From Nanobdellota archaeon (GTDB taxonomy: Archaea; Nanobdellota; Nanobdellia; Woesearchaeales; GW2011-AR9): 34,456 nt of DNA. The DNA lies in the NCBI GenBank assembly GCA_030647325.1, contig JAUSJN010000034.1, forward strand, positions 1 through 34,456, written 5' to 3'. Shown here in pieces: positions 18,545 to 27,684 of this stretch. The notes beneath the pieces are model-generated. The model did not search any database and was not told the DNA's origin. It worked only from the letters and a program-made list of their open reading frames with translations. The first letter of the stretch is position 1. Every line of letters begins with the position of its first letter. A program made the position numbers and the translations under genes.

Positions 18545-20767
18545 CTATTGATAGATATCTTCGGTTGTCTGTGGCAAAGGAGCAGCATCTGCATAGATAT
18601 CTTCGGTTGTCTGTGGCAAAGGAGCAGCATCTGCGTAGATATCTTCTTCCTTTGGCTGCGGTAAAGAAACAACCCTTTCATCGATATTTTGGTAGATATC
18701 TTCTTCCTTTGCCGATGGCAGAGGAACAGCTACATCCTTTCCCGTGGTAGTGAAAATATATTTATCGCCTTTTTTCACTCGCGCGCTGCGTATTCCGGTA
18801 GTTTGCTGGTAGGCAGTGAGAAATCCGCTCAATTCATCCTTGGTGGTAGGAACTTTATCAAAGGCATCATGCGCGGGCGCGGTGCCGATATATCCTATCA
18901 TGATGGCCGGGTTATATTTTCGGATGAGTTCCTGTTCTGCGGGGGAAATTAAGAAAGTTACAGAATTACAGGAACTAGAGATGACCGTCTGCACTTTATT
19001 TCCGACGGGAAGATCTTTTTTGTACAGTGCATCGATAGGTTTATGCAAACCCGGGGCAGCGCCGGGAAGATCGCGCCATTGCGCATCGCCGAAGGCTTGG
19101 GCATGATGGCCGGTCAATATTAAGGTTTGGCTATCAGTGATCGGCGGCGCATCTCTGCTATTGAGGATGTAACATCCGGCCTGCCGGCAATATGGTTCCA
19201 TGCTCTTTGCAGTATCGGCATTATCTCCTCCTACGATGATAGTGACAGTGGGCTCTTTTCCAGCCGGGGCGATCACTTTTCCGAAAGATCGGGCAAATTC
19301 TTTTTCACAGGCTGAGACTTCACAGGTCACCAAGGCATTTCTGTTCCTAGGTGAACCATCTGCATTTTGAGTGAAGTATTGGGTGTCCTTTTGATTTTCG
19401 TTAGAAGACCAATGGGTTATTTTTTTTTCCCCTTTCTCTTCAAAAGCATAATCAAACCTTCCGATAAATGTTTTAGCGACATTGCCTTTCATCTTCACCC
19501 CTTGCTGCGGATCTGCGCTAAGAGTGCTGATCTCTTTTCCAGCTTTATCCAGAGAGATGAAACTTACCTCTCCTTTCCGGAGATCATCCACTTGTACTTT
19601 ATCGTAGTATGCGGGGCTGGAAAATTCTATTTTTTCTACATTGTCTACACCGACAAATCGCAATTGGCTTCTGGCATCTGCACTCCTGAAAGGAGTGTTG
19701 ATGATGCAACTTACTCCCTTTTTGCAGAAAGAAGAGGGATCAAATCTATTCGGTCCTAAAGGCATTTCTAGTTCCTCAGTATAGTAGACCGGGCCATCGC
19801 CTCTTACAGATAATCTGCTGCCGTCATTCGCTTTAAAAGAAGTATCCTTTCCCAAGATAAATTCACCTCTCCTGGAATTAAACGGATCTATGATCGTTCC
19901 AGTGATCTCATGCTGTATTACTTCTTTTTTTGAGACTGGATATTCCCGCACTATCGGAGTGTCGGTGGAAGTGAAGGTATGATCTGTCTCAGTCTTTTCA
20001 TATTGAAAATTTCCTTTGTAGTTCACTTCCTGTATCCGCACTTCGGGAATAAAGACGTCTTCAAAATGATCTTTATCCAGACCTCTTTGCAGATATTCTG
20101 TTCTTATATATTTTATTTTGCTGGTGACCGTCACCGTTCCATCTTGTACCTTGAGATTTACAGGCTGTGCATCCACCGTCCTAAATACGCCTCCCTGCAT
20201 GGCATATATTTTTTTTCCAGAAGCATCGGTGGTCTGTGAAAATGCGGAAGTCCCTTCCACCGTCGCGCCTTCCTTCACTACTAAACTTCCGTCCTGCAGG
20301 ACCTTGGCACCTTTGACGTTCTTGACATCAAAGGCAGTCGGTTTAGCTCCCGCAGTTTTCACATTAGTGCCATCGAAGCTTTCGATCTGCGCTCCTTCAT
20401 CACTGACCTCAAATTTGGCGAACCATTCCTTTTTGATCTCGGTATTCTGGTTAAGGATGGAAGGATCTTTTTGGGTGCGCAGACTGATCTCCGAAAAGAC
20501 TTCATTTTTCCCTAATAGGGAAAGATCAGATTGCACTGCCCTAGTTAAATCAAAATTTGACAATTTGTAGGCCACCGCCGGATTTTTTTGCAATGCAGAA
20601 GCTAGCTGTTGAGGACTGGCTTGTGCAGCCAGAGAAGGATCCTCTTGCATAGCATCGGCAAAAGCATCTGGATCATTAAAGTCAACTTCGTCAGCTCTGA
20701 CTAGTACTATCGCGATCATAGCGATAAGTATGAAATTTATTGCACTTCTAATTCCCAGCGCTGCCAT
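18545..20767 (-). CDS. secreted protein with clan-CD/CHAT-like C-terminal segment and EDIY-repeat tail
   Basis: N-terminal signal peptide; LILTGHHAQAFG (His) and VQTVISSSCNSV (Cys) in caspase/CHAT-like order; tail EEDIYQNIDERVVSLPQPKEEDIYADAAPLPQTTEDIYADAAPLPQTTEDIYQ. Confidence 0.8.
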   Translation of the reverse strand: MAALGIRSAINFILIAMIAIVLVRADEVDFNDPDAFADAMQEDPSLAAQASPQQLASALQKNPAVAYKLSNFDLTRAVQSDLSLLGKNEVFSEISLRTQKDPSILNQNTEIKKEWFAKFEVSDEGAQIESFDGTNVKTAGAKPTAFDVKNVKGAKVLQDGSLVVKEGATVEGTSAFSQTTDASGKKIYAMQGGVFRTVDAQPVNLKVQDGTVTVTSKIKYIRTEYLQRGLDKDHFEDVFIPEVRIQEVNYKGNFQYEKTETDHTFTSTDTPIVREYPVSKKEVIQHEITGTIIDPFNSRRGEFILGKDTSFKANDGSRLSVRGDGPVYYTEELEMPLGPNRFDPSSFCKKGVSCIINTPFRSADARSQLRFVGVDNVEKIEFSSPAYYDKVQVDDLRKGEVSFISLDKAGKEISTLSADPQQGVKMKGNVAKTFIGRFDYAFEEKGEKKITHWSSNENQKDTQYFTQNADGSPRNRNALVTCEVSACEKEFARSFGKVIAPAGKEPTVTIIVGGDNADTAKSMEPYCRQAGCYILNSRDAPPITDSQTLILTGHHAQAFGDAQWRDLPGAAPGLHKPIDALYKKDLPVGNKVQTVISSSCNSVTFLISPAEQELIRKYNPAIMIGYIGTAPAHDAFDKVPTTKDELSGFLTAYQQTTGIRSARVKKGDKYIFTTTGKDVAVPLPSAKEEDIYQNIDERVVSLPQPKEEDIYADAAPLPQTTEDIYADAAPLPQTTEDIYQ
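18552..18712 (-). repeat. tandem repeats encoding (E)EDIYADAAPLPQTT; 42-nt period, more diverged towards the N-terminal side
   Basis: tagatatctt starts at 18552, 18594, 18636 and 18693 (spacings 42, 42 and 57 nt). Confidence 0.9.
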
Positions 20768-22047
20768 GTTCCTCCTTTTTCATTCTTCGCATCGACCCTG
20801 ATAGAGTGAAGGCCTTTATTTTCATTTGACGGGGTAAAGACAATCTCTCCGCTCTGTTCATCTATCTGAAACAAATAGGTTTGAGAAGTGAAGATTACGT
20901 TATCTGCATCAAGAGTACTTACCGTATATCTAAATTCTTCTCCTGCCTTCGCGGTCTGCCTTTCGATAGGTAATATTATTGGCAGATCTCCATCATTAGC
21001 ATTGACATTGATGAGCAACGGCGCCATGGCCTGGTTTTCAAACTCATCCGACGCTTTGACATAATACAGATATTCGTCGTTGGGAAATAAGGTTGTATCT
21101 AAAGTAATAGTTCCGGTCTGGGGATCGATGGGCAAACTGTCCGGTTCAATCTCAAAGGTCAGTCCCTCGCCTTCTGCATTGAGTTGCAGGGTATGAATTC
21201 CTGTTTCAGTGATCTGCCATTCTGGAAATGCAGAAATCTCTACTGCCGCTTCCCGAGTGAGGATCATCTCTTCGCTGCTGGTCTCCCAATCAAATTGCAG
21301 CCCAAAACGGTAGATCAGCGGTTCTTTCTTCAATGGCTCATCATAGCGCAGCTCGGCCGCGATCTCTGAACTATTTACTTGCGCGAAAGTAAAAAGAGCG
21401 TTCTGTTCTGCCGCTTTTGCGGAAAGGTCGCCCCCTAGGAAATATCCTGCTGTTGTTTCCTGGGTCTGCAGATACTCTTTCACGGCATCATATTTTTTCA
21501 CAAAATTAAAAGGGATAGTTATGGTGAATTTTGTGAGGGTAGTTTCCTCCTCACCTTTTTTGATGGTGATCGGAAAATCTGCGGTCGCTATGGTTTGTCG
21601 TGACAGCACTACTTTTAGGTCCGGTTTTCCTGCGGTCACAATATAGCCCTGCTTCTCAAAACTCTCAAATCCGGCGACACATTCCAATAGTTTATCTTCC
21701 GCCGCAGCGGCGATCTCACTTTCAATGACTGATAGTTCTGGAAGCTCTGACTGCGCATCTTTAAAATAATAAGGGAGCTGGAAATATTCTCCTTGGATGT
21801 CCAATCCGAGAAGTTCCTCTTGAGGCGGGTGATAATATCCTCCTGCCGCCGATACTTTATAGATACTATCGGTGACACTTTTCTCCAGGCAGCTTTGCAC
21901 AAAAGAAGAGATAAAATCAGTGGAGATCTGTTGGGAAGGCAGTTCTTCGGTGGTGAGGCGTGAAGCGACATACAAAGAGAGCATAGTTATGGCTAAAACG
22001 AGTATTCCTACTATTATGAAAATGGTTACCTGTCCTCTTTTTAACAT
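20737..22047 (-). CDS. membrane-anchored protein with class III signal-peptide-like N-terminus and Ig/cadherin-like domains
   Basis: MLKRGQVTIFIIVGILVLAITMLSLYV; C-terminal beta-sandwich-like repeats (LPIDPQTGTITLD..., FQIDEQSGEIVFTPSNENKG). Confidence 0.8.
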   Translation of the reverse strand: MLKRGQVTIFIIVGILVLAITMLSLYVASRLTTEELPSQQISTDFISSFVQSCLEKSVTDSIYKVSAAGGYYHPPQEELLGLDIQGEYFQLPYYFKDAQSELPELSVIESEIAAAAEDKLLECVAGFESFEKQGYIVTAGKPDLKVVLSRQTIATADFPITIKKGEEETTLTKFTITIPFNFVKKYDAVKEYLQTQETTAGYFLGGDLSAKAAEQNALFTFAQVNSSEIAAELRYDEPLKKEPLIYRFGLQFDWETSSEEMILTREAAVEISAFPEWQITETGIHTLQLNAEGEGLTFEIEPDSLPIDPQTGTITLDTTLFPNDEYLYYVKASDEFENQAMAPLLINVNANDGDLPIILPIERQTAKAGEEFRYTVSTLDADNVIFTSQTYLFQIDEQSGEIVFTPSNENKGLHSIRVDAKNEKGGTWQRWELEVQ

Positions 22048-22083
22048 CGTTCAGGATGAAGAAATTATGATATATAAAGCTGT
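22045..22083 (-). promoter_or_regulatory. TATA-type promoter of the first anchor/effector-like pair
   Basis: Minus strand reads AGCTTTATATATCATAATTTCTTCATCCTGAACGATG. Confidence 0.65.
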
Positions 22084-22190
22084 TGGATGGAAAAAGGGGT
22101 TAATTCTTCTTACTATAAACGAATTTAATCCCTACCAAAGAGAATAGTATCAAAATGAATCCCGCGATATAGAGCAGAGCGCCTTTCTCA

Positions 22191-23141
22191 TCATCTGGAA
22201 GTCGGTAATTTTTTGTATTCTTCATGACCGGTCATCATCACATAGGCTTCTGCTTCGGTTATGTTCCACCAGTGCATTGAACAGTAAGGGTCTTTCGTGA
22301 TGACACATTCTAGATTGTTTATTCCATGGAACAACAAAGAAGCGGCATCCTCGCCTACCCTATAGTGAAGAGTATCTTCTAAAAAATGTAATGGTTCCGG
22401 CACTAGAAGCTGTGCCGGACGGAAGCGAACATATTGAAGCACGTGATCAAATTCATGCGCAGCAACATAGGGATACTTCTGGTCGTACACCATGACATTT
22501 CCTAAAGTATAACCTCTCTTGGTATTCTCAATGCCATTTGCTAAAGCAAAACTAGTGAGGGGATTATTAAGATCTGCAACAGAATCAAAATTAAACACGA
22601 AGGTTTGATACGAAAAGGTTTCAGACCAATTTAATTTATACCCCTGAGCGAAATTTACTATTAATCCAATAACCGGAGCGATTCTCCAATGCGTCTCAAC
22701 TCCATCAACTCCATTCTCTTTAAAATTAATCTGATACAGCATGGGACCTAATTCGTAATGCAATCGCTCAAAAGGCTCGCGACCGGCAAGAGTATTCTCA
22801 ATAATAGAAGTTCCTGTTTCTACTAATCTAAGTCCTACACCAGGCAACACCGGAATATCATGCATACCCATCTCCATGCCTACGTATTGGACTGTTCCAC
22901 CGACCATGCATTTTCTAGCATCTTTAAAGAAATTCCGCTCATCCATTGCACCCACGATCCCGCATAATAATCCGTTTACCCCCACATTTACCGCTAAAAC
23001 TCCTAAACGGGCAGTAGGGTCTACGTACCCAATCTTATACGGGTCTTTTTCTTGAGCATGGGCTGAAGAAGGAAATAAAAGAGTCGAAGCTAGACCTACG
23101 GCAGGGAGTGCTCCTTTTAGTAATTTTTCTGATTTAACCAC
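22191..23141 (-). CDS. secreted/membrane putative metallopeptidase-like protein (HEFDH); C-terminus probably continues in another frame
   Basis: GTG start, signal peptide ending AHAQ, AAHEFDHVLQYV motif. Downstream frame encodes LPDDEKGALLYIAGFILILFSLVGIKFVYSKKN*. Confidence 0.65.
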   Translation of the reverse strand: MVKSEKLLKGALPAVGLASTLLFPSSAHAQEKDPYKIGYVDPTARLGVLAVNVGVNGLLCGIVGAMDERNFFKDARKCMVGGTVQYVGMEMGMHDIPVLPGVGLRLVETGTSIIENTLAGREPFERLHYELGPMLYQINFKENGVDGVETHWRIAPVIGLIVNFAQGYKLNWSETFSYQTFVFNFDSVADLNNPLTSFALANGIENTKRGYTLGNVMVYDQKYPYVAAHEFDHVLQYVRFRPAQLLVPEPLHFLEDTLHYRVGEDAASLLFHGINNLECVITKDPYCSMHWWNITEAEAYVMMTGHEEYKKLPTSR

Positions 23142-23271
23142 TTTTGTCCCTTAGCAGGGGTTACTTATAAGGCTTTCTTCTGTTAAAAGAACTGTTAGAG
23201 ATTCTTAAAAATAAGAGATGGAAGCTAACTGAAAAAGGTAAATAAGAAAAAAGAAAAATAAAAAAAACGCC

Positions 23272-23844
23272 TTACTGCGTTCTCGAATGGGCTCTTCTAC
23301 TCGGCCGGGCTTTCTCGTAGCCTATGCCCTTGCCGCCCATACCGCGTGATTTCTTGCCCGCGGAAGTGATTCCGTGGAAAGCTCTGCTGCGGTTTTTCTG
23401 CGCGGAGATCCAGTTGATCTTTGGATCTGCCTTGATAACTGGATGTTCCGGATCTACCAGAATTATCTCATACCAGTAGTATTCTCCGTCCTGGGCGACC
23501 CAGTAGGAATTAAGCACTACTAAATTTACATATTTTTTCTGAGCTCTTTCCTCAGCGATGACCTGATAGCTCTTGTGCAAAGAAAGTCTAGTCCCAGAAC
23601 GCTTAGGTTTTCTACCGCCTTTGATCTGCGGGCGGACGTGTCCACCACGAGTGACTCGCTGTCGGACCACGATATATCCTTGTTTCGCTTTGTATCCCAG
23701 TGATCGTGCTCTATCCAGCCGGGTAGGATGTTCAACTTTTTGGGTGGTTGGCTCTTGTTTCCAAGCTAGAAGTCTTTCTCTCCATAATTCCCTATTATCG
23801 CGTGGTTTTCGCCACGCTTCACGTACGTATTTGTATAACGACAT
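23272..23844 (-). CDS. rpl15e: 50S ribosomal protein L15e
   Basis: MSLYKYVREAWRKP...RVTRGGHVRPQIKGGRKPKRSG...GLGKGIGYEKARPSRR-type archaeal/eukaryotic L15e signature (here GMGGKGIGYEKARPSRR). Confidence 0.97.
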   Translation of the reverse strand: MSLYKYVREAWRKPRDNRELWRERLLAWKQEPTTQKVEHPTRLDRARSLGYKAKQGYIVVRQRVTRGGHVRPQIKGGRKPKRSGTRLSLHKSYQVIAEERAQKKYVNLVVLNSYWVAQDGEYYWYEIILVDPEHPVIKADPKINWISAQKNRSRAFHGITSAGKKSRGMGGKGIGYEKARPSRRAHSRTQ

Positions 23845-23999
23845 TGTATTTTGCCTCCAATAGTTTGTTTTTACTCATCCCATCTTCAGGTAAGCAACTA
23901 CCCACATTGATGGTTTATTCACTATTTTGAGAGGGATTTAAAAACATTTCTTATAGAATTCATAAAATTAATAAAGTCTTGCTTAAATAAATATGTAAA

Positions 24000-24485
24000 A
24001 TGACAAAGCATTTTATCGGTGACCTGCGAAGACAACAGTCTGCTTTAGCAGAACCTATTGCCAAAACATTGTTTCATGAAGTGAAACCATACCTCGCTAA
24101 TGGAAAATATGATGCTTTGAAAGCATATGTGGGTTGGGCAGATGAACTACATTCTGCAGATGGAGTTGATGAAAGTGCTTTAGAAGCACTAGTTGAATCT
24201 GAGATAGGGCGTGATGTTCTGGGAGCAGTAATGACTTATACTGATTTAGTTGCTTCCCGTATCGTTCTCCAAGGAGATTACTCTGTTCCCTCTCCGACTG
24301 AAATAGATTTTCCTGCCCTTCAACGTAAAGCAGGTATAAAGAATAGTGAAATAGTAAAAAGAGTTATCAGCCATATGCATGCTCAGACTAAGCTTCCCTT
24401 GCTAGGAAAAATAGAAGCTGGCTATTTCAAACCAGACCATTCAGTTTTTGAAACTTGGAAATCATTTTACGATTGGAAAAAATAG
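24000..24485 (+). CDS. hypothetical protein
   Basis: 161-aa ORF; AT-rich TATA-like upstream region. Confidence 0.6.
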   Translation: MTKHFIGDLRRQQSALAEPIAKTLFHEVKPYLANGKYDALKAYVGWADELHSADGVDESALEALVESEIGRDVLGAVMTYTDLVASRIVLQGDYSVPSPTEIDFPALQRKAGIKNSEIVKRVISHMHAQTKLPLLGKIEAGYFKPDHSVFETWKSFYDWKK

Positions 24486-24506
24486 ACTAATTCTACTGCA
24501 TTTTCC

Positions 24507-24767
24507 TCAGAATCCTACAGTTTTTTGCCAGTGGCGCTGGACTAAATCTAGAATTACTTTGTAGTAAGGAGAATCATGAAGCTCGCGTAACCGCGCAGCC
24601 GTAAAATGTTTTCTTTCTTTAAGTGGAACAAAAGCTTGGCGGTACACCTCAAAATAATCTTCTGATTCCTGTACTAAACTTTCGATGCGGCTGATGTGCT
24701 TTTGCGCTTCTTCAGGCAATCTTGAAACATAGATTATTTCTCCCGACAGCAATTTGTATTCTTCCAT
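24507..24767 (-). CDS. hypothetical protein
   Basis: 86-aa ORF at the end of an apparent operon. Confidence 0.5.
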   Translation of the reverse strand: MEEYKLLSGEIIYVSRLPEEAQKHISRIESLVQESEDYFEVYRQAFVPLKERKHFTAARLRELHDSPYYKVILDLVQRHWQKTVGF

Positions 24768-24772
24768 CTTCT

Positions 24773-24973
24773 TTACTGCGCATCATAGTTCAGATAGCTC
24801 AGATATCCGGCCGCTAAAAATGCCAGGAAACTTGCCCAGACCGGCAGCGCAAAGGAGCCGATATCCAGTTCCAGGCCCAGCAAGGCTCTCCAAAGGTGCA
24901 GTACTGCTGCCGCTCCAAAGACTAAGGTATTCACTAACCACAATTTTTTTGGTATTAGATTCATCATGTTCAT
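24773..24973 (-). CDS. small two-TM membrane protein
   Basis: Two hydrophobic segments; 10 nt after the CcdA-like CDS. Confidence 0.6.
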   Translation of the reverse strand: MNMMNLIPKKLWLVNTLVFGAAAVLHLWRALLGLELDIGSFALPVWASFLAFLAAGYLSYLNYDAQ

Positions 24974-24983
24974 TTCCTCCTTT

Positions 24984-25703
24984 CTATCCGAAATTGATCG
25001 TTCCGTTAGCTATCAACATCAACAGCCAGCCCAGCCAGATCAACAATAATCCCATCAATAATCGCATATATGGTTTGTTCTGATGCTTCCAGGAATTTAT
25101 TTTTTGCAGCTTCATCCCTCCCGCTACCAGGAGAAGTATGATTATCAACGGCAATACGAAGATGATGTTATAAAGTATGAGCAATAAAAACGCAGTGAAA
25201 TCAAAATATTGCGATAGCATGGTGATGATAGCTAAGTATGGCGCGCCGGTGCAGGGAAGTTCTACCGCCGAGACGAATGCGCCGAGCAGGATCACTCCGG
25301 GAACAGTCACACGATTTGAGAGGACATGAATCTTATCAATAAATTGCCCCGGAATAGTTAAAGAAAGCCATCTTCCATACCAAAAGAAATCTTTTATCTC
25401 TAAGATTCCCGCAAATACTATCAAGATCCCCACGGCGATGGAAAGATATTCAGTGATCCAGAGCGGGATAGTAGACAGAAAATAAAGCAGACCTAATCCT
25501 GCTAAAAAATAGACTATCAACACCGAAGAAACATACAACCCTCCCAGCAGCAGCATCCTTGCTGTAGACTGCTTTGCACCGAGCATGACCGAGATCATCA
25601 GGATCAATACCCCGATAGCGCAAGGATTGATAGAATCTATCGCCGCGGTAGTGACGACCGTGATCAAAGTAGGTAGCGTCGCTTCAACTGCCATGTAATT
25701 CAC
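24984..25703 (-). CDS. CcdA/DsbD-like thiol-disulfide transmembrane protein
   Basis: SINPCAIGVLILM and VELPCTGAPYLAI: two conserved TM Cys-Pro contexts; six hydrophobic helices. Confidence 0.85.
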   Translation of the reverse strand: MNYMAVEATLPTLITVVTTAAIDSINPCAIGVLILMISVMLGAKQSTARMLLLGGLYVSSVLIVYFLAGLGLLYFLSTIPLWITEYLSIAVGILIVFAGILEIKDFFWYGRWLSLTIPGQFIDKIHVLSNRVTVPGVILLGAFVSAVELPCTGAPYLAIITMLSQYFDFTAFLLLILYNIIFVLPLIIILLLVAGGMKLQKINSWKHQNKPYMRLLMGLLLIWLGWLLMLIANGTINFG

Positions 25704-26490
25704 CCTGATCTATCGCAACCTGATAAGTAGTGCAGATCTTATCAGTTTTTTCCTTTTCCTGATCGAACTCTATGATGATGCAATCTCCCGGCGGCACTAA
25801 AGAATAAGGAGAGAGCAGGTAAGAAGAATGATCCTCAATTTTTTGCTGAGTGAAAATCCAGTCGCCGTGTTCTTCTGGATTATCTATCTTATACGCAAAT
25901 ACCTGGATCTTTCCAGGCTTTCCATCACATAGATCGCCATCATTTGAAAGGACCACGCCCTTATTAGTAGGGACTTGTAAAGTGTCTTGGGTCAATGTTC
26001 CGCCTGCCACATTGAAGAAATTTCCCAAAGAGACATCTTCGGTCTTTACTACCACGCCTTCCACATGGATCCGAAAATCATCATGCTCGTGGAAAACCGG
26101 CGTCCCGACACGGTTAGATAATCCTTGCGGATTACGAAAATCAACTTTTTCGCCGCAGTTCCAGACTTCAAAATCAGCATGCCAATGTACTGGTCCTTTG
26201 GTCACCGAGATCTGATTGAGATAGATAGTGGTGCCTGCTGTATAAAACGTGGCGACGATGACTGGGATGAGCATCAGCAAAAAGAGCATCCTCTTATGAT
26301 TGCCTAATTTTCTGGAGATGATGGCAAGTATCACCACCGCCGTGACTAAGATGCTGGAGACCATGATCACGGACATGGCTCTGGCTTTGAGCATCACTCC
26401 ATCATCAAAAATATTCCCATTGTCAGCAAGAACCAGAGGAAGAATACATAGTAATGCCACTACCATCGCTAGAAATTTTTTCTCTATCAC
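25684..26490 (-). CDS. membrane protein with His/Cys-rich exported domain
   Basis: Signal/TM segments, then HWHADFEVWNCGEKVDF...FHEHDDFRIHVEG; overlaps the CcdA-like CDS by 20 nt. Confidence 0.7.
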   Translation of the reverse strand: MIEKKFLAMVVALLCILPLVLADNGNIFDDGVMLKARAMSVIMVSSILVTAVVILAIISRKLGNHKRMLFLLMLIPVIVATFYTAGTTIYLNQISVTKGPVHWHADFEVWNCGEKVDFRNPQGLSNRVGTPVFHEHDDFRIHVEGVVVKTEDVSLGNFFNVAGGTLTQDTLQVPTNKGVVLSNDGDLCDGKPGKIQVFAYKIDNPEEHGDWIFTQQKIEDHSSYLLSPYSLVPPGDCIIIEFDQEKEKTDKICTTYQVAIDQGELHGS

Positions 26491-26533
26491 CTTCCAGAAG
26501 AGGGAGATTACACTATATAAGTTTTCTGTTCTC

Positions 26534-27598
26534 TCAAATCCATCTTCTCTTCCTGAAATACAACAGCAAGAAAATGATGATGCTCAGCATCCCCATCATC
26601 ACGGCATAATAACCGTATTCCCAAGTCAGAGCAGGCATGAAATCAAAGTTCATCCCATACACTCCGGTTATGAAGGTCAAAGGGATAAAAATAGTTCCGA
26701 TGATAGTCAGGACTTTCATGATCTCATTAGTCTTATTGCTGACGCTGAACAAGTACACTTCCATCATGCCAGAGAGAATATCCCGGAAAGTCTCGATCGT
26801 ATCCATGACCTGGATAGTGTGGTCGTAGACGTCGCGTAGGTAGATGGCGGTAGTTTTCTTGAGAAGTGCAGACTCTGAACGGATCATGCCGCTAACTACT
26901 TCGCGCAAAGGCCAGATGGAACGCTGTAGTGAGATGGTCTGTCGTTTAAGCAGATGCATATTTTTAATGGTCTCTGCGGTTGGGCGGGTGATGGACTCTT
27001 CCACTTCTTCGATCTCTTCTTCCAGCTTTTCCAGAACCGCGAAGTAATGGTCGACAATGGCATCGATGAGGGAATAGGCAAGATAATCAGGACCGCGTTT
27101 TCGCAGTTTTCCCTTGTTTTCCCTGATTCTTTTACGAATCGGATCAAAAATATCCCCTTCTGTTTCCTGAAAGGAGATGACAAAGTTTTTTCCGATGATG
27201 ATGCTGATCTGTTCGGTGACCACTTCCTTCTGCTCATAGTTAAGCATCTTGAGGACAATGAAAATATGGTCTTCAAAGGTCTCGATCTTGGGCCGCTGCT
27301 CATTGTTCATGATGTCTTCCAGAAGAAGGTAATGGAAGCCGAAATGTTTACCGATATCCTTGATGATGTTAGAATCGTGGACCCCATCGATGTTGATCCA
27401 GGTTATACTTTTTTTCCTTCGGAAAGGGAAACACTCCTCTACCCGCTGAGCTATCTTTTCTTGGAAATGAGTAGGATTGTAATCAATGATAGAAATTTTG
27501 GGAGTATGTTCTTTGGCTTCCCCGATGTGCATCAAGGTGCCGGGAGGAAGTCCTGCTTTTCCTGATCGGACTGAGGCGGCCATATTCTGCTCGGCCAT
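26534..27598 (-). CDS. corA: CorA-family Mg2+/Co2+ transporter
   Basis: C-terminal TGVYGMNFDFMP GMN motif and two TM helices. Confidence 0.95.
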   Translation of the reverse strand: MAEQNMAASVRSGKAGLPPGTLMHIGEAKEHTPKISIIDYNPTHFQEKIAQRVEECFPFRRKKSITWINIDGVHDSNIIKDIGKHFGFHYLLLEDIMNNEQRPKIETFEDHIFIVLKMLNYEQKEVVTEQISIIIGKNFVISFQETEGDIFDPIRKRIRENKGKLRKRGPDYLAYSLIDAIVDHYFAVLEKLEEEIEEVEESITRPTAETIKNMHLLKRQTISLQRSIWPLREVVSGMIRSESALLKKTTAIYLRDVYDHTIQVMDTIETFRDILSGMMEVYLFSVSNKTNEIMKVLTIIGTIFIPLTFITGVYGMNFDFMPALTWEYGYYAVMMGMLSIIIFLLLYFRKRRWI

Positions 27599-27684
27599 GC
27601 GAGGTTATTTAATGTTTTCTCTACCGCTGTCGCTATGTTAATCCGATACGTTAAAAAAGACTAAAACTATCCTTCTCTCAAAAG

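Noticed and set aside
18552-18712. CRISPR-like appearance of the 42-nt repeats
   Set aside because: Contiguous coding tandem repeat in frame, no unique spacers.
18565-18750. Plus-strand ORF with repeats (MSVAKEQHLHRYLRLSVAKEQHLRRY...)
   Set aside because: Antisense of the EDIY tandem repeat in the 740-aa protein.
26954-27565. 203-aa plus-strand ORF
   Set aside because: Antisense to clear CorA gene.
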